Source: JAVBPB01 sp031549965
Lineage (GTDB): Bacteria > Bacillota > Clostridia > Lachnospirales > Lachnospiraceae
Reading direction: 5' to 3'
DNA length: 58,862 nucleotides
Assembly (NCBI GenBank): GCA_031549965.1
Contig: JAVBPB010000061.1
Coordinates: forward strand, 1-58,862
The notes under the pieces were generated by a model, which was given only the letters and a program-made list of their open reading frames with translations, had not been told where the DNA came from and did not search any database. The translations under genes were made by a program, and so were the position numbers. Positions 51,889-58,862 of the stretch are shown here, in pieces. Positions within the stretch are counted from its first letter, which is position 1, and each line of letters starts with the position of its first letter.

Positions 51889-53106
51889 ATGATAAAGATA
51901 GGTATATTAGGCTATGGAACAGTTGGTTCAGGAGTAGTCGAAGTATTAGAAACTAATTTTGAAAGTATTAATAAAAGAGCAGGTCAGGAGATTGAAATAA
52001 AGTATGTATTAGATCTTAGAGATTTTCCAGGTGAAAAGATTCAGGAAAAGATAGTTCATGACTTTAATGTGATTGTTAATGATCCAGAGATTAATATTAT
52101 TGTTGAGGTAATGGGGGGCATTGAGCCTGCTTATTCATTTGTTAAAGAAGCACTTGAAAAAGGAAAAAGTGTTGTTACTTCAAATAAAGAATTGGTAGCA
52201 AAACATGGGGCAAGTTTGCTAAAGCTTGCCAGAGAAAACCAATTAAACTTTTTATTTGAAGCAAGTGTTGGAGGTGGAATTCCAATTATCAGACCACTAA
52301 ATCAATCTTTAACCGCTGATGAGATTGAAGAAATTACAGGTATTTTAAATGGTACAACTAACTATATATTAACTAAGATGAGTAATGAAGGTCTTAACTT
52401 TTTAGAAGTGCTTAAAGAGGCTCAGGAAAAAGGATATGCAGAACGTAATCCTGAGGCGGATGTGGAAGGTTATGATGCATGCCGTAAGATAGCAATACTT
52501 TCTTCACTTGCATACGGAATGCAGGTGGATTATGAGGATATATACACAGAAGGAATTACTAAGGTTTCAGAAAATGATATTAAATACGCAAAAGAATTAG
52601 GTGCAAGTATAAAATTATTGGCTTCCAGTAAAAAAATAGACAAAAAAATATACGCAAGTGTTTCTCCAAAGATGATTAATTCAGACCATCCTTTATACAG
52701 TGTAAATGATGTATTTAATGGAATCTTTGTTAAGGGTAATGTTATTGGAGAAGTTATGTTCTATGGAAGAGGTGCAGGAAAGCTTCCAACAGCAAGTGCA
52801 GTTGTTGCAGATGTTGTGGATGCTGCAAAGCATTTAGGAACTAATATTATGACAATTTGGAGTAGAAAAAAATTAGAGCTTGCGGACCTTTTGGATAGCG
52901 AGAGCAGATTTTTTATTAGATTACAGGGTAGCGAATCAGAGCTTTTGGAACAGGTAAAAGAGTTATTCGGTGAAGTTTTAACAGTAAATGTTAGTGATAT
53001 TACTGGAGAATATGCATTTATTACAAGCAAAATTACAGAAAAGTCATATAAGGAAAAGATTTCAAAATTTAGCAATGTGCTAGGAATGATTAGAGTGGAA
53101 TTTTAA
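51889..53106 (+). CDS. hom: homoserine dehydrogenase
   Basis: Reduces aspartate semialdehyde to homoserine. The 405-residue protein has the NAD(P) motif GILGYGTVGSGVVEVL, the VVTSNKELVA segment, the catalytic core EASVGGGIPIIRPL and GILNGTTNYILTKM, PEADVEGYDACRK, and a C-terminal ACT domain (RFFIRLQGSESELLEQVKELFG) for feedback control, probably by threonine. It is second in the ACT-hom-kinase-lysC operon. Confidence 0.95.
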   Translation: MIKIGILGYGTVGSGVVEVLETNFESINKRAGQEIEIKYVLDLRDFPGEKIQEKIVHDFNVIVNDPEINIIVEVMGGIEPAYSFVKEALEKGKSVVTSNKELVAKHGASLLKLARENQLNFLFEASVGGGIPIIRPLNQSLTADEIEEITGILNGTTNYILTKMSNEGLNFLEVLKEAQEKGYAERNPEADVEGYDACRKIAILSSLAYGMQVDYEDIYTEGITKVSENDIKYAKELGASIKLLASSKKIDKKIYASVSPKMINSDHPLYSVNDVFNGIFVKGNVIGEVMFYGRGAGKLPTASAVVADVVDAAKHLGTNIMTIWSRKKLELADLLDSESRFFIRLQGSESELLEQVKELFGEVLTVNVSDITGEYAFITSKITEKSYKEKISKFSNVLGMIRVEF

Positions 53107-53129
53107 TCAGATGTTTCAAGGAGGAAGTT

Positions 53130-54332
53130 ATGAAATATGTAATAATATTAGGGGATGGAATGGCTGACGAAGGTATTGAATCCATTGGGAACAAAACACC
53201 TCTTGAATGTGCTAACACTCCTATAATGGATGAATTAGCTAAACAATCGGAAATCGGATTAGTACACACAATTCCTGAAGGTATGAGTCCCGGAAGTGAT
53301 ACAGCCAATCTTTCAGTTTTAGGATATAATCCAAAGAAGTTTTATACCGGTCGTTCACCTTTAGAAGCACTTAGCATCGGGGTTGATATGAAGGACACTG
53401 ATATTTCACTTAGATGTAATGTTGTAACTGTTTCTGAGGATGATGTGGAATATGAAAATAAAACTATAATAGATCATAGTGCCAGTGAAATAACCACAGA
53501 AGAAGCAAGAGAACTGATTGATGCACTTAAAGAAGTCTTAGAAAATGAAACGTATAAATATTACGTAGGAACAAGCTATAGGCATCTAACTATTTGGGAG
53601 AATGGTGAAGTTGTGGATTTAACACCTCCCCATGATATCCTTGGAAATATAATAAGAGAATATTTACCTAAAGAGAATTCTCTTAAGGAAATGATGAAAA
53701 AAAGTTACGACATACTTAATAATCATCCTGTTAATATAGAAAGAGCAAAAAAAGGATTAAACAAGGCAAATTCCATATGGTTTTGGGGAGCAGGAACAAG
53801 ACCTTCATTAGAATTATTTGAAGAAAAATACAATAAAAAGGGTGCAATGATATCTGCGGTTGATCTTTTAAAAGGTATAGCAGTTGGTGCAAAAATGCAT
53901 AACATAGAAGTAGAAGGTGCTGACGGAACTTTACACACTAATTATTATGGAAAAGCAAAAAGTGCAGTAGATGCATTAACCAAAGATGGATTTGATTTTG
54001 TATATGTACATGTAGAAGCTCCAGATGAGATGGGTCATCAGGGAAACCTTGAGAATAAACTAAAAGCGATTGAATATTTAGATCAAAAAGTAATAAAGCC
54101 TGTTAAGGAAGGGCTTGATGAAGTAGGAGTTGAATATAGAATGCTTATACTTCCAGATCACCCTACTCCAATCAGGCTAAGAACACACACCAGTGATGCT
54201 GTTCCATATATGTTATATGATTCAACGAATATTTTAAATAAGACTTGGAATTATAATGAATTAGAATGCAAAAAGACTGGAAAGGTAATAGAAGAAGGAC
54301 ACACATTAATGGATTATTTGTTTTTTAAATAA
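53130..54332 (+). CDS. archaeal-type phosphoglycerate-mutase-like protein, probable homoserine kinase
   Basis: The 400-residue protein belongs to the cofactor-independent phosphoglycerate mutase (ApgM) branch of the alkaline-phosphatase superfamily: metal-binding ILGDGMADEG, the nucleophile-site Ser in GMSPGSDTANLSVLGY, and the C-terminal metal sites MGHQGNL and LPDHPTP. ApgM-like proteins in threonine operons have been proposed in comparative genomics to be functional analogues of homoserine kinase. Here it lies between hom and lysC and no GHMP-type thrB is seen, so homoserine kinase is the better guess; glycolytic mutase activity is the alternative. Confidence 0.8.
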   Translation: MKYVIILGDGMADEGIESIGNKTPLECANTPIMDELAKQSEIGLVHTIPEGMSPGSDTANLSVLGYNPKKFYTGRSPLEALSIGVDMKDTDISLRCNVVTVSEDDVEYENKTIIDHSASEITTEEARELIDALKEVLENETYKYYVGTSYRHLTIWENGEVVDLTPPHDILGNIIREYLPKENSLKEMMKKSYDILNNHPVNIERAKKGLNKANSIWFWGAGTRPSLELFEEKYNKKGAMISAVDLLKGIAVGAKMHNIEVEGADGTLHTNYYGKAKSAVDALTKDGFDFVYVHVEAPDEMGHQGNLENKLKAIEYLDQKVIKPVKEGLDEVGVEYRMLILPDHPTPIRLRTHTSDAVPYMLYDSTNILNKTWNYNELECKKTGKVIEEGHTLMDYLFFK

Positions 54333-54360
54333 AATAAATATATTAAATTAGGAGGTAACC

Positions 54361-55566
54361 ATGTTAGTAGTTAAAAAATTCGGTGGAACAAGCGTAGCCG
54401 ACAAGGAAAGAATCTTCAATGTAGCAAGAAGATGTATTGAAGAATATAAAAAAGGCAATGAAGTAGTTGTAGTTTTATCTGCAATGGGTAAACAAACAGA
54501 CGTTTTAATTGCTCAGGCAAAAGACATTAACCCTAATGCATCAAAAAGAGAACTTGATATGTTAATGACGACTGGTGAGCAGATTTCAGTTTCACTTATG
54601 GCAATGGCAATGGACGCTTTAGGAGTACCGGCAGTATCTCTTAATGCATTTCAGGTAGCAATGCACACAACTTCAGCATATGGTAATTCAAGATTAAAAA
54701 GAATAGATACAGAAAGAATAAGACATGAGCTTGATAACAAAAAGATAGTACTTGTTACAGGTTTTCAAGGAATTAATAAATCAGATGATTACACAACACT
54801 TGGACGTGGAGGTTCTGATACAACAGCCGTTGCACTGGCAGCAGCATTAAATGCAGATGCATGTGAAATTTACACAGATGTTGACGGTGTATTTACAGCG
54901 GATCCAAGAATTGTAAAAGAAGCAAGAAAATTAAATGAGATTACTTATGATGAAATGTTAGAGCTTGCAACTCTTGGTGCAGGAGTCTTACACAATCGCT
55001 CCGTAGAGCTTGCAAAGAAACAAGGAGTTCAATTAGTAGTACGTTCAAGTCTTAATACATCAGAAGGAACAGTAGTCAAGGAGGAAGTTAAAATGGAAAA
55101 AATGTTAGTGAGCGGTGTAGCATCAGATAAGAATGCTGCACGTATATCAGTAATAGGTCTTGAGGATCAACCAGGAGTAGCATTCAAATTATTTAATCAT
55201 CTTGCAAGATACAACATTAATGTTGATATTATTCTTCAATCAGTTGGACGTGATGGAACAAAAGATATCAGCTTTACAGTAACAGAAGATAGTGTTGACG
55301 AAGCAGTTGAAATTATTAAAAGACATTCAACAAGCATTAAATGCCAGTCAATTGATGTTGAAAAAAATGTTGCAAAAGTATCAATCGTTGGAGCTGGTAT
55401 GATGTCAAATGCCGGTGTTGCAGCTAAGATGTTTGAAGCACTTTATGATGTTGGAGTAAATATTAAAATGATTTCTACTTCAGAAATTAGAGTAACAGTT
55501 CTAATTGACGAAGCACAAGTTGAAAAAGCTATGAATGCGGTACATGAAGCGTTTATTAGCCATTAA
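54361..55566 (+). CDS. lysC: aspartate kinase
   Basis: Phosphorylates aspartate, the first step toward lysine, threonine and methionine. The 401-residue protein has the start VVKKFGGTSVADKERI, the substrate loop MTTGEQISVSLMAMA, the GRGGSDTTAVALAAAL site, and two C-terminal ACT domains (from ~265 on, ending in the STSEIRVTVLIDEAQVEKAM helix) that bind lysine or threonine for feedback. AGGAGG precedes ATG 54361. It closes the operon. Confidence 0.95.
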   Translation: MLVVKKFGGTSVADKERIFNVARRCIEEYKKGNEVVVVLSAMGKQTDVLIAQAKDINPNASKRELDMLMTTGEQISVSLMAMAMDALGVPAVSLNAFQVAMHTTSAYGNSRLKRIDTERIRHELDNKKIVLVTGFQGINKSDDYTTLGRGGSDTTAVALAAALNADACEIYTDVDGVFTADPRIVKEARKLNEITYDEMLELATLGAGVLHNRSVELAKKQGVQLVVRSSLNTSEGTVVKEEVKMEKMLVSGVASDKNAARISVIGLEDQPGVAFKLFNHLARYNINVDIILQSVGRDGTKDISFTVTEDSVDEAVEIIKRHSTSIKCQSIDVEKNVAKVSIVGAGMMSNAGVAAKMFEALYDVGVNIKMISTSEIRVTVLIDEAQVEKAMNAVHEAFISH

Positions 55567-55578
55567 TTGAAGCGTTAA

Positions 55579-55621
55579 AAGTCCTTTGCAAGATTTAATG
55601 TTCTTGCATGGGGCTTTTTTA
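55579..55621 (+). terminator. intrinsic terminator after lysC
   Basis: AAGTCC with GGGGCTT, and GCAAGA with TCTTGC, form a hairpin (55579-55615) followed by six T. Confidence 0.75.
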
Positions 55622-55717
55622 AGTTTATTTTCAATGTAATTTTTTTACAATAAAGATACGAGATGATAGTTATTTATACTAAATAATATAATAAATTATA
55701 CTATAGGAGGATGAAAG

Positions 55718-57796
55718 ATGATTATATGTCCTAAATGTAACAAGGAATTAAATGATGATAGTAAATTCTGCAATGATTGTGGAGCTAAAATTACTATTAG
55801 CCAAGAAGCAATTGTTAATGAAGAAATGATTATTAATGATGAAGTAGTTAATAATGAAGAGCCAATTGTTAATGAAGAAGCAGTTATTAACAAAGAACCG
55901 TTTAATAGTGAAGAAACTATTACTAGCAAAGGAATTAGTGCTAGTGGAGAAATAGGTATTGATAGTAAGAAAAAACTAACTAAAAAGTCCCTAATAAGTG
56001 CGGGAATTATAGGAGTGGCTGCTATGGTTCTTATCTTTTTATCAGTAATTTGGGGAGAAGGAAAATTAAATCTGAGTTACGTTTTTTATTTAAAGGATGA
56101 TGAACTAAACTATACAACACTGAAAAAAGTAAGCCCAATTGAAATTACATCAAATCTGATTAATGAAAAGATTGAACATAAAGGAATATATTCTCTTACT
56201 TCAAATCTTGTATTAAGCAAAGATGGAAAAAAAGTTTTTTATCCATCAAAGGTGGCTGAAGACTATGATAATCGAGATATATATTATAGATATCTTGACG
56301 ACGTAGATAAGACACCTGCTAAAATAGATTCAGATATAGAAGAGTATGTAGTTAGTGATAATGGAAATATTGTTACTTACATAAAAGGAGATGATAATAT
56401 ACTTTATCAAAGCGATTTAAATGATAAAGTGAAAATTGCCAGTAATGTTAGTATATTTTATGTAACAAGTGATGGTAAAAAAATAGTATACGAAGATTGG
56501 GAAGACAACATTTACTATAAAGATGGAACAAATGATAAGGAGAAGATTTCCAGCAGTGCTGAAATTAATTTCGTTTCTTACGATTTATCTACTATTTATT
56601 ATATTGCTGATGATATACTATATAAAAAGCAAGTTGGAAAAGAAAAAGTAAAAATAGCTTCCGACGTAAAATCTCTAATAAAGGTATATGAAACAGGTGA
56701 AGTTTACTTTGTGAAGAATGGTCCTAAAGATGAGAATTTAATGAATTATATTGATGATGATATGCAAGAATCGGATTCTAAATTAACTAAGCCAGAGGAA
56801 ATTGAATTTCCGTCTGTATTGGATTATAATACTTATGATGATTACTATAATGCCGTAGATGAATATAAAATATCAATAGAATCTTATGAAAAAGAAGAAG
56901 AAGTTTACAACGAAAAACTAGAGCGTGATGAAATACGTGAAAATTTAAAATCAAAATCAGCTAGTAATTATAATAGTTCTTTATGTTTCTACAATGGTAC
57001 AGAAACTATTACAATTGCAGAAAATGTAGATCGTTTTAGCGTCTCATATGAAGTTGCAGATGAAAGAGCAGTCATTGTCTATAGCACTCATTATTTACCC
57101 CTCTATAAAGTTAAGATGTCTGATATTTATGGTAAATATGATGCTGAAAAGGTTATAGAAGCAGGTTGGGATTATACTGCTGAAAATCATATAGCGATTG
57201 GCGACAAAACTGTAGACATCGATGCACCATATGAAAGAGTAATAATTAATAGTAAAGGTACCAGAGTATTCTATTTAAGCGATTACGATGAATATAGTGT
57301 AAGCGGTGACTTATACCAAATTGAAATTGCTAATACCGATACCGACCAAGTAACAGAAGAACCAGAAAAATATGATACAGATGTGGGTATGATAGGTTTT
57401 AGATTCTTAACTGATGATGAAATAATGTATTATAAAAATAATACAGGAGCATTGTACGTTAACAAAATGAAGATTGAAGATTATGTTAGAACGGTTTCTT
57501 ATTGTGAAGCTACTAATTCTATAGCATATATTACTGATTGGGACAGCGAAAAGGAATATGGTACACTTAAGATATTTAATCAAAAAGAAAGTATAGAAAT
57601 TGCCAATGAGGTTCATGAGTATACATTGAATCAAAACGGAGACATTGTTTATATGAAGGATTACAGTCTAAAATACTCAAGAGGAGAACTACATTTGTAT
57701 AATAAAAGTAAAAAAAGCAAGAAGATCGCTGATGATGTAAACCAAATTATATCTCTTTATAATTGGAATACGGATAAATATGGGTATTATAATTAA
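55718..57796 (+). CDS. zinc-ribbon, single-span membrane protein with beta-propeller-like exterior
   Basis: The 692-residue protein starts with a zinc ribbon (C4, C7, C18, C21: CPKCNKELNDDSKFCNDCG), followed by a stretch of degenerate heptad-like repeats (VNEEMIINDEVVNNEE, VNEEAVINKE; residues ~28-70), a membrane span at ~92-112 (AGIIGVAAMVLIFLSVIW), and a ~575-residue exterior part rich in repeating strand motifs (YYRYLDDVDK, VSDNGNIVTYI, YYKDGTNDKEKI) like the DUF5050/TolB-type propeller family. The zinc ribbon is cytosolic and the propeller extracellular. The function is unknown. Confidence 0.8.
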   Translation: MIICPKCNKELNDDSKFCNDCGAKITISQEAIVNEEMIINDEVVNNEEPIVNEEAVINKEPFNSEETITSKGISASGEIGIDSKKKLTKKSLISAGIIGVAAMVLIFLSVIWGEGKLNLSYVFYLKDDELNYTTLKKVSPIEITSNLINEKIEHKGIYSLTSNLVLSKDGKKVFYPSKVAEDYDNRDIYYRYLDDVDKTPAKIDSDIEEYVVSDNGNIVTYIKGDDNILYQSDLNDKVKIASNVSIFYVTSDGKKIVYEDWEDNIYYKDGTNDKEKISSSAEINFVSYDLSTIYYIADDILYKKQVGKEKVKIASDVKSLIKVYETGEVYFVKNGPKDENLMNYIDDDMQESDSKLTKPEEIEFPSVLDYNTYDDYYNAVDEYKISIESYEKEEEVYNEKLERDEIRENLKSKSASNYNSSLCFYNGTETITIAENVDRFSVSYEVADERAVIVYSTHYLPLYKVKMSDIYGKYDAEKVIEAGWDYTAENHIAIGDKTVDIDAPYERVIINSKGTRVFYLSDYDEYSVSGDLYQIEIANTDTDQVTEEPEKYDTDVGMIGFRFLTDDEIMYYKNNTGALYVNKMKIEDYVRTVSYCEATNSIAYITDWDSEKEYGTLKIFNQKESIEIANEVHEYTLNQNGDIVYMKDYSLKYSRGELHLYNKSKKSKKIADDVNQIISLYNWNTDKYGYYN

Positions 57797-57890
57797 TAAG
57801 GAATTTTTATTAACATATTTGTTGACATTTTTATTTATAGATTATATAATCGCTTTGTAATAAATATCAAAGAGGAGATGTTTCAAAATA

Positions 57891-58430
57891 ATGATTATAG
57901 AGACAAAAGTCAATAGAAGACCTTACATATTTTATGATTTTGAGAAAATTGAAAAATATTTAGAAGAAGAGCATTCTAACGGATGGGCCTTAGATAGTTA
58001 TAGTTGGAAAGGTTATAAATTTAACAACTCCAAGCCTTCAAGCTTTTCATATAAATTGGAGTATAACATAAACCCGAAATTAAAAGAAGAGATTATTAAG
58101 ATTAACAAACAATCTAATTGGGAATTTATATGTGATTTTGAAAGCTGGATTTATTTTAGAAAAGAAAATATTGATACCGATTTAAATAAAATAAAGAGAA
58201 ACTTAGAAGAAACAAAAAATATATATAGCAGGTTGATATTAGGAGAAAGAAATAATATTTTTATAGCATTATCTGGAATTATTTTAATATTTACAGCAAT
58301 GATTTTGGGGAATGTAGGGTGTATATTGAATTACTTATGTTATGTATTAATTGCATTATTTATAACATATGGAGTATTTTCCATATGGAGGATAATAAGG
58401 TTAAATAAGCTTATAAAGGAGAAAACATAG
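57891..58430 (+). CDS. DUF2812 membrane protein
   Basis: The 179-residue protein contains the DUF2812 signature (a W-rich soluble part: SNGWALDSYSWKGYKF, NWEFICDFESWIYFRK) and two C-terminal membrane segments (~120-160). Members of this family often lie next to PadR regulators; no PadR gene is adjacent here. GAGGAG precedes ATG 57891, so the start is well defined. Confidence 0.8.
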   Translation: MIIETKVNRRPYIFYDFEKIEKYLEEEHSNGWALDSYSWKGYKFNNSKPSSFSYKLEYNINPKLKEEIIKINKQSNWEFICDFESWIYFRKENIDTDLNKIKRNLEETKNIYSRLILGERNNIFIALSGIILIFTAMILGNVGCILNYLCYVLIALFITYGVFSIWRIIRLNKLIKEKT

Positions 58431-58435
58431 TCTTT

Positions 58436-58597
58436 ATGAAAACACTTAAAAATAAATTTGCAGTATATATTTTTTTGATTTTATGGAAAAAAGAACTTAT
58501 AGATACTAAAAACATAAAGATTTCGTCAATGGATTCTCTTCTTGGAGTTTTGGAAAATTACTATGATGACGAAAAAAGAATAAATTTTAATATATAA
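58436..58597 (+). CDS. 53-residue hypothetical protein
   Basis: A frame from ATG 58436 to TAA 58595-58597 encodes a basic start, a short hydrophobic patch (FAVYIFLILW) and an amphipathic end. AAGGAG at about 58417 is 13 bases away, too far for a strong site, but the frame sits just after the DUF2812 stop and ends right before a terminator, so it could be co-transcribed. No family is recognised. Confidence 0.45.
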   Translation: MKTLKNKFAVYIFLILWKKELIDTKNIKISSMDSLLGVLENYYDDEKRINFNI

Positions 58598-58600
58598 ATA

Positions 58601-58650
58601 AAAAAGACTTAAACTTTTAATTTCACATGGGTTAAGTCTTTTTGCTTTTT
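58601..58650 (+). terminator. intrinsic terminator
   Basis: AAAAAGACTTAA (58601-58612) and TTAAGTCTTTTT (58632-58643) form a 12-bp stem, followed by more T. The remaining ~210 bases to the window end show no gene or repeat. Confidence 0.85.
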
Positions 58651-58862
58651 ACATGCATGGATATTGTATATTTGAGATTGAGGAAATATAACTATTCCAT
58701 AGTTATTTGCTCAATTAGTAAAGTAAATACCCACTTACTTACCAGATATCCCCGATTACTTACCAATGATCCCATCTATATTGACTTAATAAAAATCATG
58801 ATATAGAATGAGTTTGTAAACAAGAAGACAAGAAAAAACAAAAGATAACAAGGAAAGGGAGA

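Overview
The window is AT-rich DNA from a low-GC Gram-positive anaerobe of the class Clostridia. The gene content fits a spore-forming member of the Lachnospirales, but no rRNA or single-copy marker is present to name it. The evidence is a TM1266-type regulator next to HydG for [FeFe]-hydrogenase assembly, a four-subunit 2-oxoacid:ferredoxin oxidoreductase, a pyrophosphate-type phosphofructokinase, a CotS-like spore-coat protein, a proline T-box, and strong AGGAGG ribosome binding sites throughout. No rRNA, tRNA, phage or CRISPR array was seen.

Layout. 1-6.4 kb: the 3' part of a FabT-like MarR regulator and a small acidic protein, a c-di-GMP-type HD-GYP response regulator, a YfbR-like nucleotidase behind a promoter carrying a LexA-like palindrome, a DUF4342/two-component operon, and a ferredoxin/NapH-like pair. 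6.4-10.4 kb: a heterodimeric BmrCD-type ABC exporter on the minus strand, preceded by a 26-codon leader peptide and an intrinsic terminator, which looks like ribosome-mediated attenuation. 10.4-20.5 kb: a RelQ-type small alarmone synthetase, aroE, a PPi-type PFK, a 50-residue peptide gene, then TM1266-hydG-aroK behind a candidate attenuator, a hybrid histidine kinase and an Eis-like acetyltransferase. 20.5-31.2 kb: the oxidoreductase operon, an RR-HK-chemoreceptor operon with a perfect 32-bp palindrome at its promoter, a second paralogous chemoreceptor and a rhomboid protease. 31.2-41 kb: a flavodoxin/SCP2 protein, an orphan cytosolic histidine kinase, a HIT protein, the minus-strand mtnN-radical SAM-murG cluster, pgi, a 299-bp palindrome and an AI-2E family permease. 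41-46 kb: a 1373-residue secreted GH53 galactanase and a RelB/YoeB-type toxin-antitoxin pair. 46-58.9 kb: T-box-proS-cca, a CotS-like gene, an IS66 relic, the ACT protein-hom-PGM-like kinase-lysC operon, a zinc-ribbon membrane protein and a DUF2812 protein.

The most unusual signal is a family of long hairpin elements at about 12.3, 46.2 and 50.8 kb. They share a conserved 5' flank and a conserved purine-rich internal loop. In the two complete copies the outer stem (35 and 32 bp, perfect) and the apical stem are fully paired but unrelated in sequence, and helices next to the loop show compensatory changes. That pattern suggests selection on structure, as in a structured RNA or a hairpin mobile element. 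The third copy is truncated at a terminal-repeat-like sequence of the IS66 relic. The 299-bp palindrome after pgi is a separate element type.
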